Shown: piece after piece, positions 34,301-49,300 of the stretch | Layout of the letters: each line of letters begins with the position of its first letter | Position numbering within the stretch: the first letter of the stretch is position 1 | Assembly (NCBI RefSeq): GCF_965638725.1 | Contig: NC_134949.1 | Coordinates: 126,974,294 to 127,038,293 of the forward strand | DNA: 64,000 nucleotides | Source of the DNA: Aptenodytes patagonicus | Taxonomy: Eukaryota > Chordata > Aves > Sphenisciformes > Spheniscidae | Direction of reading: 5' to 3' | Notes under the pieces: generated by a model | What the model was told of the DNA's origin: nothing | Database searches by the model: none | Seen by the model: only the letters and a program-made list of their open reading frames with translations | Program-made: the position numbers and the translations under genes

Positions 34301-37300
34301 CGAGCTGGTGGAGGTAGAGCCGAACACAAAGCAGGAGGTGGAGGGGACAGCCGTGCCAGGGCTGCTGGAGAGGGAAGATCAAAGGCTTTGCAGCGTTACA
34401 GCCACATGCTGAACTAGGGCTGTGTGCAAACCGGCTTCAAAAAGGTCACTTGTTCTTGGAGCTGGTTGAAAAATGAAGTTACAGTGTAATGTGCTTCCTA
34501 TCCAGTGCCTATGTAAAGGGGATGCACGCCTGGGGGAAACAAGCGCTGCTTGGTTTATTTATTTTTAAAGGATCGTCTTGCCCAGAGACACCCAGCAGTT
34601 CATTACCCGCTTGCCTGGACACACACCTCCCTCTGCGCTTCGCACGTGTGCCCAGGGCTTAGCACACCCGTGAAACACATCTGTGTCCCACCCTGCCACA
34701 GCCTGGTCTGCTGCCACGCAAAGGAGAAGATGGCAGGCCAGGGGGAAGCCATGGCCGTGTTTCATATAGTGTAAGGTGATCTTGCAGTGCCACCGTGGAT
34801 GGGGATTTCTCGTTGTTCCTGGAGTGCCAACTAGATGGGGTCGAGCACCCAAGCCCCCAACCTGCCAGCGGAGAAGTGAGGTTTGCTCTGCCAAACTTAA
34901 GCCGGATCTAGAGTCTTATTTTCCTTCATAATGTTATTAACCCTTTGGCTGCGTTTTTAAGAAAAATTCCTATTGAGTCTTTCGAATTAGAAATCCACCA
35001 GCAAGAAAATGTTCCCCAGCCCATGCCCAAATTTTCTTCATGAAGAAACTACTGGGGAACACTTTCTTTTGACCTTCGAGATTTAAATGGTAGCAGAGCC
35101 AAACCAGCCAGTGGCCATATTCCCAGATGGGTGGCTTCATGGCTCTCGTTTTCAAATGTCACAGGTAGTGGCTTTGCTCACAGAGTTGTAAGGAGTTCCT
35201 CTGAGAAAAATGCTTAATTCAAGAGGATTTCTGTTTCCAGTGTCTTAATCAGCATCACATTTGTAACAAGGATGGAAAGTCAGAGGGGTACAGAGCCTGA
35301 GCTAACTGGAAAAAAGAAAAGGACCACCGCCTTTGTCAAGGATTCAAGGAAATCACTCAGGATGGTATTTTCTTCCTCTTCAGAAAGCAAGTAAAGAATT
35401 TTGGAGCCGTTTTGCTGGTTGACTGGGTCATTCTGGATGCCAAACAGAGAAATGACCTTTTTTTTTCTCAAAGAAATGTATTGAATTCAACCTTTCTGGG
35501 TGTCTACTGTGCTGACCTGTGGAGCAGGACACTGATCCATCCACAGCCATTGTTCTTCTTTGCCCGAGGTCCACGATGAACAGAACAAAGCTAAGATTGC
35601 ATTTTGGTGCTGTGGTTATTGCACTGAAACATCAGTGCATAGGAATCATTTCTGTCATGTGAGATTTTCTTTTTAATTAGAGCAACAGCAACTGTGGTAT
35701 AAATGCCTAGACTCTAGCAAACCCAACAGATACTTCCAAAGCTTGCCGTGCTATTTTTAACACGCCAAACTAGATTCAGATTCAAAACAAAACACAGCAG
35801 AAAAATAATGGTATGATGATCAGTTCAATATTTTTGCATCCCCGTGACACTCTCAGCATAGCAGGGCAAGCATGCTCTGTGGTGCCCATGGACCCAATTC
35901 CCTGTCTGTTTGGACCGGGGATTTAGGGCAATACCCTTTCAGCTGCCGACCATCAGAGGGGTGCACAGAGGTGGGGTTCCCAGGCAGTCAGGACATGGAG
36001 ACCTCCAGGGGCTGCTCTGCCTGGCCGGTGTTCGCAGGTTCCTCCCGCACATGGACAAGCCGATGCCAAAACCCTCTTTAGCATGGTGAGGCATAAGTAT
36101 GGTTTTGTGGGAGCGAGGCCATTTTCTTAGTGCTGGCAGATCTCTGTGGGCAAGGGAGGGTGCAGGGCAGCACAGCCTGAGTCTGGCCAGTGGTCTCGGC
36201 TCACCTCGGCTCTCTGATTTTAGCTGGCCCTGGTGAATTCAAGGCGGCTGCTAGATGTTCTTGTTGTAAAGCAGCAAGAAATGAACAGCGGGTTTCTAAA
36301 ACTGCATCACATTACAGCACATAAACATTTTAAAGAGTAAAAATGGCTTAAAACCAGGCTTTTAAAACAGTGAGAGAAAATGTCATACTTGAGGCCTCTC
36401 TCTCCCTTCTCTTTCCTCCCCAGCGAGGGATCCTCAGAGCATTTAGAGAGCCAAACCATAATCCTAGCACAGCTCCGTAATTCCAGCATAGCTCCATCAC
36501 TCTTCTGTACCCATCACCCAAAAAGGCTCGTTTACTGCTGTTTATCTTTCTGAAGTCACATGCAGTCTATCATAGTTATTACAGTTTATGCTCACGTTAG
36601 CCAAGGCAAAGTGTAGGTCTTAACTCTCCCGCTAGCCTTACCTATGGATTCAGACAAGCCAACCGTAGCAACTTATGCTACTCGCAAACAAACTCTTTTG
36701 GCTTAATACAAACAAGACAAAACCATTCTGTTTCTATCGCCTTTCTAGTGAACTTACTTCTACAGCTGCAAATTGGCCTTTCACTGGCCTCTCACCATAC
36801 CTGTTTTTCCTTACTCCGTTAACTAACATTACCCTTCTGACAGTCCTGTATTATCAAGCGTGTTGTAATGTCAGACGTTAATTGTGTGAGCAGTTTTGAA
36901 ACAAGCAGCCTAGCTTCACTCACATTTAGTGAGGACATTTGGTGCTAAAGCATGCTTATTATTCAGTTTACGAAACATTTCAAACTTAATGCATTAATGT
37001 GCTACAGGGTTAATTGCACTTAGTACTCCATTAGCAGCAACCGCGTGTCCTTTTTACGTTAAGTAAAGCCAGAGTATAGACATTTCTGTCATTTGTCAAA
37101 GGTTGAAATACTTTTATGTCTGCTGCAGAAAATAAGAAACTTTCAGCTCAGCCTCTCACGACCAGCCTTGCTGGATCCTGGTTACATTCTGCCATTAATC
37201 ATTAGCACCGAAAGATTGAATAGTAGCAATATGTCCCTTAGTATAGTCAGCAGGTTGCACAAGGCTCTCTTTAATGTAACCTGGCTTCCTCTACGAGCCC

Positions 37301-40300
37301 CAGAGACTCTAAAAAGTAATGAGATCCTTCCTTGCTCATAGTGACAGAGCCAACCCCCGCCATGCCATCCCTCTCAATGGACGTCCAAGATTGCCCTGGG
37401 GGTCACACGTATAAGTGTATCTCAGACAATTTCTCTTGCCTGAAAAGATAAAAATCTCTTTTCCCATAGCGCTCTGTTCAGGGATGTTATAAGGATGGGA
37501 ATTGCGACTTACCATATAGCCACGTGCCTCAGGATCCTGATATGTCAGCTCTGTCTGGCGGCTCCTGTTTCTCATTTTAAGGTAACGTATATAATTAGGA
37601 AACTAATGGGATTCACCCCACTTAACCGTTAACCATAGCCATCTAAAAGTTAGTGATGACTGCTCCAAGCTAGTCACACAGGTTCCCCCGTAGTCACTGG
37701 GGAGGTGGGTGGTACCTCCAGAGGATGATTCATCCCATCTTAAACCGGGTTTTGGGGACGTGTGGGCTGATTTACCCTTTGGAAGTTGTCCTCTTTCTCT
37801 GCTGGCAAGAGAGGGAGTCTAGCAGAGCAACATGCATGAGATGCCAAACTTGTAGATGTTTGAAGTTACGTCAGACGAATCCCACCCGTACATTTCACTT
37901 AGGTGTCGTGTTGAAATGAATGTTGTCAAGCCGCGTCACTGCCCGAAAGTAAGTGTGAATCAGCAGGACTGCAGAGCTCCAGTTGTTGGAAGTAAAACAT
38001 CTACCACGCCTCTCATCCTCTAACAGAAGCAGTGTTTGAAGAGCCCGGGGGAGCCTTCATTTTCGCTTGGTCTCTCAGCTGAGGGCTCTTGCGCTTTCTT
38101 CCCCACACACGCACATGCACACACACACTTATTCTCTGTTCCTCTCTTAGAGAAGCTCCTACTGCATCAAACAGATGGCAAATCTAGCATACTATTTTTA
38201 ATACTGCCTAACATTTGAAGCTCAGATAAATGGAGTGGTTTTCCGAACATCGACTGTTAATTAGTGCGAGAAATAAAAACCAGGTATTTTGGATATAGCT
38301 GGGCTCATGCTATGCCCGTATCTGAATTCAAAGAATGAGAAACCTGGGTGATGTTTAGATGTGGGGTTTTAGTTAAGGCTTCTGTTGGATATTGGGAACT
38401 ATGACTGATAAGGTCATTTATCACCATTTTTTGAGGAAGACTTACTTGCTTATGTGTTTAGAAATATGAACTCCTTCCAATGATTTCTACAGAGTGGTAT
38501 CTAAAAGTTCTGGATCCTGCTTCATTTTGATATGAACAACAAAGACCGCTGGAGAGATGGGGAAAATCACAACGAAAAATTTCACGTCAGCCTTCTGCCT
38601 TAGCAATTCAGAAATCCTCCGTGAAACCTGCTGTTACAGAAGCAACAACAATTTTCACAGTCCCTGCAAGATACATAACTGAGTTTTACCAGACTTTTTC
38701 CTGACACACTCTCCTCCAATCTCATTAATGAAAGATTGTCATTTTAGATTGTTTCAACTCCGCACTTTCAGCCCTGACTCTGAACATTGCTCACTGAGCT
38801 GAATGAAAGACATCACCACGTGCTAAAAGTCTTGAACAGAGCAGGTTGAGACCAGCAAAAGGAAGTAGGACTGGAAACTGAGGATAGGCGGCTTTGAAAA
38901 TATGTCTGCATTATTTATTTAGGAATTTTACTAGGGTAAAAAAAACAAACGAGTTAAATTCTTGGAAGAAAACTCAATTACCAACAACAGATCAGAACAG
39001 GATAACATTCTGGATACATTTTACAGTTTACAGAGAGGATTAGCTGTTCTGAGGATCAAATATAAAACAGAAATTGGATTTGTAGGCTGTGTTTTTACAC
39101 ATCCTATCTGAAAGCAAAATATAATGTGATTAGTTGTAAGCTGGTGGGTTGCAGAGTATATGCACTATGGTTCCTTAGTAATATCTCCATTACAATCCTT
39201 AATATGGAACTGCTCCTCTGCGTGGGAAAGCCAGCCAGCGTAGCAGGGCTCTTAATCCCTACTCTTTCTGATAGGGCTTTTAAAATCCTTGTCCTCGACC
39301 AGAGGTGGATACTATGGATTAAGAGACAATGGCCCCTTATTTCAGAGGAAGATGTTTCCAAAAATGCAGAACTGTCACCAGGAAAGAAACCAGTCCCACA
39401 GAAGTGAGCTCTGGGCCAGGAACCAGGCATCCCCATCTAGTCACGCTGTCATACTTCACAGTCACTGCATGCTTCATCAAAATATTATTTCCACTCCAAA
39501 AAGCCTCAGTTATTATTCATTCTGCTTTTCCCCCCTTTGCTTCATGTTACTTTCCAGGGCAGGCAGACAACGTTCCCCACTTAGATCAAATGGCTACTTC
39601 TTCGTCTTGATGAAGAATTACTGAAATGATCAAGCTGAGCATTCAGGGAAGACTAGTTTTCCTGTCTTTTTTTTCTACACATGGTAGAAGTTTTGCTAAC
39701 AGTAACAAGGACAGAAATATGAAATAATTTTAACTCTCAAACAATTAATTGGTTTGCAGATTGCCGCATCATTTTTGAGGAATACATTCTTTTTCCTCCT
39801 GGCACAAATTCAAGGGAGATGCAATTTACAGGGTTTATATGTGGCTGATTTTCTTAATGGCATTTAGTCATCAATCTGCAGGCTGAAGCAGAGGCCTCTG
39901 TTTCCCTTTCCCATGCGGCGTATAACCTCTGTGACTCTGCTTACATGATTTTGGATCTGCCTTTGCTTTCAGAAATCACACTGGCAAATGAGTGTCTTGT
40001 GTTGTCCAGTCTTGCAGGAGACTCTCATGTCACCAGGCAATATTGGAGTCCCTGTGTACACTCTTTCTCGTAGGAGGTGCATCAGGAGCTGCATCCCTGG
40101 CTTTTTTGGGCTGTGCTGACTTGTGTGACTATGCACTTTTTTGACACGTATTATGGGGAAACTTGTGTGTGCCTATACATGTATGACCTTAGCCCACTAC
40201 CACAGCTGTAGAAACTGCTGTGGCCTCCTGCCTTTGGCTTCTGTTATGCTCCATAGCAAGGTCTCAGTCCTGTCCTAACCAGTGATTTCTTCCATCGCTG

Positions 40301-43300
40301 GGCACTAATGCAGAGCGCGAGGTGCTGTGAGACACGTCGTAGCAGTGGCTTGCCACCCAGGGATAGGAACTGGGACCTAAGCAAGATGATGACTGTGGGT
40401 CAGAGACAGCTGAGACAGGTTTGAAGGGAGATGAAGTCCCTCACTGCTGACTGTGGGATAAGACCCACAAACAGTTCCAGAAAGGTATCGTCATGGAGGC
40501 CTGGGTTGAAGAGCAATGGCTTCAGGACATCTGCCCAAGTAAGGACATCTTCACAGGACTGGGTAAGATGCTCACTTCTCCACCCAGTGCCAACAGGGCT
40601 GCCTATCCTCAAAGCTGCAGGTCAACCATCTTCCATGGTCACAGGAGAAACCATGTGTCCCATCTGGCTGAAGCATGGCTGCAAGCCAAATGTCACTGTA
40701 TTGCCTTCATGTTGCTAATGTCCCTGCAATGATAATGGACTTTAGGGAAATAGGATTCCTATACTGTGCTGGAGCCATCAATCATACAGAGTACTGTCCT
40801 CCTGTCTCTCCAAAATACATTCCAGTCATATTCCATCAGCACAACTGACATTGACTTTATTGGGAACACAAACCTGCAGGCAATAACAGGAACAATTGCA
40901 TATTGCCGGGACACGTCTGAGGCTGGCTGCTTTGCTTTAGAACAGAAGGAAGTTGGTCAGAAAAGCTCAGCAGGTTGCAATAGAAGAAAACTTTAGTAGC
41001 ATATGCTCTTTGATTAAAAAAAAACAACCAGCTGAGGACAACCACCCTGAGATGAGTATCGAAGTGTGGTGGGTGATTCACAAATCCACTTTTAGCCAAC
41101 TTAAGTAAAAATACCAAGTATGGAAAGCTAAAAAGCATGTATAGAGATAGCTCATAAGCTAGAAAATAGCACTTACAGTCTCTCTTTTGCTTCCCACTCT
41201 TTCGCTATTACATGGAGTAAAGGAGCATTAAAATTCATCCTCAATGCATTGAAAGCTCCTGCTGTTTTCTGTGAGTCAGGCCGGCTTTCTTACCTTTAAT
41301 GTTTTTTAATTTTTTTTTTGCTAATCCTCTCCTCTCTTATCTGTCCCGGTCAATAATAATTGATTTCCAGAATAAGAAACCTCAATACCTGAAATAGCAC
41401 TCCCAGCACATCACAAGCCTTTACCCTCTGTTCAGGGTAAATTAACATCATCTCCTCAGTTACTGCGTGTACCAGTTGTTGTACCCTCCAATACTCTGTC
41501 AGCCGATTTTAGCAGCTGTCACTCCAGTAGGATGCTGTGTTCTGCTGGGAGTGGGGTTTCAGCCCTATCTGAACTTGACTGGCTGTTTTTTATTGCTTTG
41601 ATTGCTGCTATTTTAATAACCAAGGGTCCGATCACTGGGCAAAGCAGGCTTTCAAAACACACCTGGGCATTAATCCCACCCATTGCCCCGGTAGGAGTTA
41701 CTAACTACCTCAGCAATCAAGTGCCTTGATGTTTTGTAAAGTAAAAGATATTGCCTGGTGTAATCTCATCTGGGTTGGAAAACGGGGAAGGTGGGTGTGC
41801 ACGCACGTATCAGTCACAGCCACCTCTTGAGGTGACCAATATTGCTCTCTTCTCTACCACAAAACCCCTGACGCTTCTCTCAAGAGTAAGAGGGCTCCTC
41901 ACCACCCATGAAAACTGAGGTCTGAAGCCTTGCTTCAGCATCACCTCGAGTGTCGGTGCGTCACACCCCAGGAACAACAGGACTCAGCCAGGCTGACCAG
42001 ATCTTGCCATTTTGTCCTGACTCTCCCAATACTTCAGGCTCGCGATGTCCTGAGCATTAGCAGCTCCTCGCTGGCAGAACGTCCCGCGGGCTCTCCCATG
42101 GCTTCACCATTGCCAGTGGCAGAGGTCCGGGTCAGCGCCACACGACACCTCTGGGTGAGAGATTTCCCCTGGTGTCTGAAAGCACCTTAGAAAAGGCACA
42201 TGGGAACTGTGTTTTTGCAACGCTATTATGATTTAGGAATTAAAGCACTCAAAGACCAAGACTGCTGGAGTAAGGCTGCAGGCTTAACTAACTCCTGGCA
42301 CCTACACCTTTCAGAAGGGTCTTTAATTAGATGATGACACGCTATTTTTCCAGCATGGTCCTCACCTTGCAGAACACATGGGGCCTGCTCGACCGACCAG
42401 ATCCGGGGAGGGCGGCGGCAGCCCCTGCTGCCTGCAGCCCCCGCTGCCCACAGCCCCTGCCTCCTCCTGGCAGCATGAGGCAAGGCAGTGAAAAAAAACC
42501 ATTGGAAGGCTATCCAGGGTGGATGTTCCTCATTTTCTGGGTCACCAGCCCCGAAGCTGATCTGTGGGCGTGCACATCCCCTGTGCCTGCGATGGACAGC
42601 AATGGGAACTGTGCCTGAGGATATGGGATGCTACAGGTGGTCATGAGGGGTGGAAAATAGCGTTTCCAGCAAGGCACCCGCAAGGAGAAGAGACTTTTGA
42701 CCTTGCTCTCCCTGTGCCTCAGACCTCCTCTGTAAAATATCACTTTCTTGCTCCTCCTGAGTTTTGCCATTAGGTCTCCACAAGTCCCTTTGAGCTGCTG
42801 CATCCTGAACCCAGTTGCTCTGTGGCTATTTCTTCTTTGGGGGCACGAGGCAGCTGAGCTCCAGCGCTGGCCAGGGAAGCTGCCCTGCTCCACACCACCG
42901 CTGGCCCCCGCAGCCTGCAGCCACCCTGTTAACACCAGCAGCCCCCAGACAAATCAGCCCTGCCACTCGCTGTTGTTCCTGGCTTTGAAAAGATGAGCCA
43001 GACCTGACTGCAATGAGGCATTTTATTTCCATGGCAGGTTCAAAGCCTCCACCATAGTCAATCAAAGGCACACAGAGAGGCTTTCTGCCCCCAACCCCAG
43101 CTGCAGAAGAGCTTCTCAACCAGGGAGCACCATCACCCACATGTCCTGGGGGACACAGGAGTCTTGGGGAAAATCGTGGCATGGGATCGCGTCATTGAAG
43201 GCTGTATCACAACGGGATCAAGGGGATGTTGTGTTCCCAGACCCACCGCTCGAACAGTCTTCTCCACATAGGGGCTGCCTGGTGTGTGTGGAAGGGCAGG

Positions 43301-46300
43301 GTGATGAAGAGGTGTTTGGGGGCATGGGAAGGTAACAGTGGCAAATCTTGTAATTCAAGGTCTGAGCTCTGACCTAACAGCAGGAACGATACAGCCTGAC
43401 GGCAGGAAATTTGGCACAACCTGGGGGGAAAAAAAACTCTGTTCTGTTTCAAGTAAGCTTAAGCTGGTGTAGTCCAAAAAGCAGTGCCCTTTTATACCAT
43501 CCAAGGACCTCCCCAAATCTGGGCTGTTTTCTTCCTAAATCTGGGCTCTTACATCCTTAAATTTGCAGTTGTTATCATCTTGCAGCAATACTGCATTATG
43601 AGATACCTTTTGCTCTCAGTTCACATACGTTATTGCTCTACTTCTGAACAGCGCAATTAGGTCTCCAGAGCCTGCTTGCTTTATCGAAAAAAGCACAGGT
43701 ATTAAACAGGAGTAGAGAAATATTCCAGCTCACAAGTCAAATCAGATAATTGAAGTGGTAGGATGAGCCTTAAAATTAGCCCAGTTCACCCCTGAATAGA
43801 GTTCATATCGCACTGGGAACTAACCGTCCTTTCTCTTCTTTGTCTTTCCTTTTTTTTTTCCCCTGCTGCTGTTCGGTTTGGAAGGTGATCTTTAGTAAAT
43901 ATTGCAACTCCAAAGATATCATGGACCTCTTCTGCATTGCAACAGGGTTACCAAGGTAGGTCTCTCTTTTAATTTGCCCAGCCCTGAGTGCACACGGTTG
44001 AGTGCACCTACCAGTTATACCTCAGCACTACATTTTTGCCCATATCGAGTGAAATGCAACCATATGCTTAGAACCTGTTTTTTAGGGAAAAATTTGGGGC
44101 CAATGAGAAGCATTGCCACTAGGTGATAAGCTTTCTATTTAGATACAGTACAGTCTAATCCCAGGTATGGAACAGTCAAACACAAAGTACCCCAGCAGAA
44201 CCATTTTATAGAACATGAATATCCCCAAATCCGTTGCCCAGGCCAAGTATTTCCTAATTTATAGAATCATAGAATCATAGAATCATTAAGGTTGGAAAAG
44301 ACCTCTAAGATCATCAAGTCCAACTGTCAACCCAACACCACCATGTTGTCCTGCAAAAGTCCATGCATCTTTCCTGCTGTGATTTCCTGTAGGGTTTGTT
44401 TCTCTTACCTTCAACCTAGAGAGCAGCATCCAACTTAAATCTCTGTGTTGAGAGGGATCCAGGATCAGGCGTTCGTGTGTGTCAGGGTGGGAGAGGCCGG
44501 CGTGTGGTGGAGGGTGGCACGGTGTAGCACCCAACCACTTCTGCACCACCTGTTCAGGGCGGTGGTGCAGGGGGAGGGAACCCCCCTAGTCACATCTAGA
44601 AGGGGGCATCTGCTGTCTGCATACGGGCCTTGAGCAGCACAGGCCAGACGCACAGCAGCATGCAAAAAGCCATAGTCTTTACCTTTGTACAAACAGGTTT
44701 ACAATACAGAAAAAGCACAGGAAAATATAAGCCAATCCTTTAATCATGGGTTTATTGCAATGGCTCCAGCTCTGGGGATTGAAAGAGAAAATTGTCTATA
44801 TTGACTCAGCATTTGCATAAACTGCTGGACAGAATTAATGCCCTTTGCTGTTTATCCTGGCTATTTCCTCTCATTTGACATTACAGAGGTTAATAACTCT
44901 CATTTGCCTATGATGTCAAATACTTCCACTCCATCACCCAGGAAACTTTGTTTAGCAGTTTTAGTCATTCATGAACAGGGTGTTCACTGCGTAGTTGTAA
45001 TTTTATTTTTATCAGAAGACTTCCAAAGAACTGTTCATTGAAATAAACCAGGGTCCTGGAGCCAGAGTAAACCTCCAAGGTTTACATCTAAGCCTATGAG
45101 ATCACACCTAGCACAGTATAAAAAAGCAAAGGCCTCATATTCAGCATTTGTTTTGTTTGTTTTGGTAAAGGAGTAACTAGACAATTTTAAGACATTCATA
45201 GCACCGGTAGTCATTTGTATAGTGTGAGTCAATACATAGCTGCCGAGTCAATGTATAACAAAACATAGCTTTTTAATAGAAATTATTAGTTGATGAGTCA
45301 ACAGAATACATGACTTACAGGGAGCAAAGTCTGCTCTGAGATCAAAGATGATCACACTTAACATTTTGCCAGAAACATCTCTGGTAATTGAAATGGGTGA
45401 AGCATCAAGCCTACCCCATCCTGTGCTTTCACCCTTTCTGCACCAAGGTAAAATGGGTCCAAGACAGTGCCAGGCCAGGCCAGGAGTACTGCAGGAGGGA
45501 AGATGGCTGTGCACCGTATGCAGCAGCACAAAATTTCAGCCAGCATTTCTAGGTCAAATAAACCTCCTTGAAACTTACTTTTCAGGAACACAACAATCTC
45601 CCTTTTGACGGCAGACAATTGTATGGTATCCATTGATCCGACAATGCCTGCAAACTCAGAGAGGTAAGCCTTCAAAAATGGGGTCAAGCCCAAAGGAAGG
45701 GGTGGTGGTTGCCTGCAGATGCCTTTTGTGTGCAGGGAGGTGAGCAACTCCCTGGAGGGAGGGAGATGACAGCAAGAATTGCATGCTGGCTTATAACACT
45801 AATGCCTGCTGGTTTTGAAGATTTTTGCTTGTTATTAAAGTAGGAGTAATTGTCTGAGGAAAAAATACTGCTTTTAAGTGTTTAATGTAGAACATCTGTT
45901 CCCATCCCACCCTCTTTGCTGTCAAATATGAAATACAAACTTCTTTCTGAGTGTTGCTAACATCAACCCGCTCTGACTCTTCCAGGTCTCCATACAAAGT
46001 GATACCTGTTGCCACTGAGCAGCTCTCAGGTAAAACGACGCTTTTGAACTCAATTTACTAAAGCTGAATTTGCAAACATTTGCACGTGGAAATTATGTGG
46101 CTATGATGCAAGAAAGAAAGATGATGCTGTCATGGTTGTAGCTATGGCAGAATAAGAAGTGTTTGATCACAGTGTTCTGGAGGAAAGCTAAAAAAAGTCC
46201 CCAGATTTCAAAGTATTTGAGGGTGAGGTGGAATGGCTGGGGTCCAGGGGACTTTCACAGTGCTTAACTCTGGTCTGACTCAGCACCACTGATGTCTTGG

Positions 46301-49300
46301 GGAAAGTTTTGCATGGAGCAGTGGTTTTTTTCAGGCAACGCAGACGATGTTTGAAAGCCTGTCCTGCAGTGTTTTGTTAAACTTTTTCACCTCTCAGCAA
46401 AGCTCTGCTGGAAAGCTGAGCACAACATTTGAACCTCATGTTATTTCCAAATGGCTGAGGCGAGAGCACAATTTCTGTTGTGGGCATGGTAGCTCTAAGT
46501 GTAATAAATATTTAAATACACCTGAAAAGATTAAAGAAGGCCTGGTTGAAAGAACACATCTGGAACACCTTCCCCAGTGCACAGTGCTGTTGTACTCCAC
46601 AGGCAGGACTGCAGTGGCACTTCTACCATTTCTCTTCGCCTGCCAGTATCATGCTCAGGCCAGTAGCTCTCAGACACCGGAGCAGAGCATTTGCTTGGAG
46701 AAATTCCTGTAGGGCATCTGGCTCACGGTCTCTCTCAGCAGTGCAACTGCAGTATCTCCTGCCACTCGCTCCAAGGCAGCCTGAGCAAGAGCCCTAGCCT
46801 GTACACTGTGGAGCTATAGGGAGAGGCTGGCCACTGAGGCAGGGGCTGCGGACGGGTAGGAGACATCAGCTGGAGACACAGTTTGGAGCAGTAAAATGAG
46901 AAGATAGGAGAGACAAGGGGCAAGAGGTTAAGGTTATCTTGGAAACGTAGACTGCACAGAAAGAACAGGAGGGAGCCAGAAAGTCTTGGGCTGGAAAAAG
47001 TAGTTTGCAGGAATGGGTGAGGCTCTTAGATTAGGGGCAAGGCAATTTTGCTGGTCACACCTCGTCTTCTTGCTAATGCTAATTGCAGGTCCCACCTCTT
47101 CTTGCTTAGGCTCCTGTGCGACACAAGAAAACGTAGTGTCTCACAGCACCACCTTTTTTTAGATGGGGAGACGGAGGGAACCAAAGCTACTCTCTGAGGT
47201 ACCCGTGTCTGCTGCGGCAGAAACATCTGTAGGAAAAGGGCACAGCAAGGCAGTGTAGGAGGATGTGCGGGGGGGACAGAGAGGCAGCAGCGGGGAGCTT
47301 GTGCATGCAGAGAGCAAAGGCGAATTGAGAGCAAAAAGAACAAAGAAGCTGGGAAACAGGGAAGAACTTTATCACAGTAAGATTTGTTACAAGCCATAAA
47401 CAGGTCCCATGTCAGTGATTGCCGCTGTTACCAGAAGGAAGTAGTCAAAGCTGAGGGACGCACATGACTGCTAAGGGAAAAGAAGCTGTCTCCTTATTGT
47501 AACAAACTCTGCTGGAACAGCATCACTCTTCTGGTCCAGGAGTACACTATTTGCATTATCAGATCAGAAAAGGTGGGGTCTTAACTGGAGCGTGTGTCCC
47601 TGTGTACCAGCTGGCATGGGTAATCAATAGCCATTTGCCCCAAGACGGAGAAAGACCAGCAAACAGGGCCAGCGGGGCTGGAAAATGGCAAGAAAAAATC
47701 TGGTGGTAGGTTGCCAAAACATAAGATAGTCTGCTACAGAAAGAGGACGAAAGTTGAACGGAGTGTGATGGAACTAATATTCCTTGGTATCTGTTTCTCT
47801 TTCACGTGGGTTGCCATTAATCTTAAGCATTCCTGACATTTTGCTGAGAGTAGGAAGAATAAACAGAGTGGGAAATTGTTCCTCTTCATTAAAAGAAAAA
47901 AACCAGCTCTGTTCTAGTCTTCACTTCTTAAACAAACAACTCTGCGTGATTCTGCTTCCCAAAGCAACTTGTCCAAATACATGCCAAAAAAGGGGTCACC
48001 CCAATTTTTACAGCAGTGGGAGGTAATGCACCTCTTTTCAGCAGTATCCCAGGCAGCTGGAAAGGAGTGATGCATGCTTCAGCAGAACAAAGACTGTAAA
48101 AGGTGGGACTGGAAAATATGATCCTTTGGGAGGAAAATATAAGCAGTGGCTTTCATCCAGCAGAGGAGATATCCACCAGAGTCCTGCTAAGAAACCATTC
48201 TTCATTTCCTGGCCATAGTCATGGGAGAGCGTTGGAATAAAAAAAAAATTATTATTCCAGTGAGCATCCGTTGGATGCAGTGGTGATCGCCGTATCACTA
48301 CGGGGTCAGCTGTCTGCAAGGCAAAGGCGGGGGCCCAGCTGGCCGGCTCTGAGCCTGTGGGACCGTTGCATCACGTGCTGTCCCTCCTCCCGTGGCCCTG
48401 GACCAGAAGGCGCGCGGCTGTCCGAGCAGAGCATCAAACACCCGGTGCCAAACCCTTCCTTCTCTCTGGGTTGTTTAAACTCCCAAGCCCATCGAACGGG
48501 TATCTTCTCTCTCCCGACAGCGGAAAGGCTCTGGTCTGCGTCCTCGTGGCGGAACAAACTGATGGCTGTGTTGTGGTTGTAATTAGTAGGGTTCAGGCAC
48601 TCTGCAATATTGCTGGAGATGTCAATTAAATGAACAAACCCTACTAGCAGCGTACTCTTGAGAAATAAAATTGCTGTCTGTTACATTTCTGATAGTGCAG
48701 AGAAAGGAGCTATTGTGAAGCTCAAGTGAGCCTGATCCACCACGGTCCTAAACGGGGGGGCAAACATGTGCAGGGGCTTTCCTAGTGCTCCAAAGTTAGG
48801 GCAGCAAAGCACACAGGCAGCTGAAGGAGCCCTTAAAGATGTCACCAGCGATGTGACCTGAAAGAGCATGACATGTGCCGAGCTCAGCCCCAGCTCTCTC
48901 TGCACGTCTGTCTCCAGCTTGTTCTGGTGGGTCCTTCAACACAAGCATCCCCTCATCCCTGGGGAAATAGGTGAGGAAACCCAAAGAGAGTAGTGCCCGA
49001 TCGGGATGGAGGCCAGCACGCGGGGAGAGCTCGCCACCTGCCACTCCTTGCTCAACAGCCTCAGCGCCGGGGAACCCTGCCAGCATCAGAGGCGCTTGGC
49101 CAGGCTGAGGCTGTAGGCAGCGCCTTTGCCTCCCGCTTCACTTGCTGTTCAGTTATTTGCCTTTTCAACTAACAAGCTATCTAGCACTTGCACAGAGGAA
49201 AACCCACAGTCTCTCCCCAGGGATATCGGCTTGCAGCGGGAGAGCTAGCTCGACCAAGACCTGTGTAGCTGCCTGCTAGAAGGCCCACATCTGAATTGGT

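Noticed and set aside
33769..34329. 186-codon minus-strand open frame in PDE9A intron 1
   Set aside because: G/C-rich low-stop composition, an overlapping frame on the other strand, and no recognisable domain.
48498..48580. Acceptor-like CTCTCTCCCGACAG in PDE9A intron 4
   Set aside because: The following frame does not resemble any PDE9A residue stretch, and no matching donor in phase was found.
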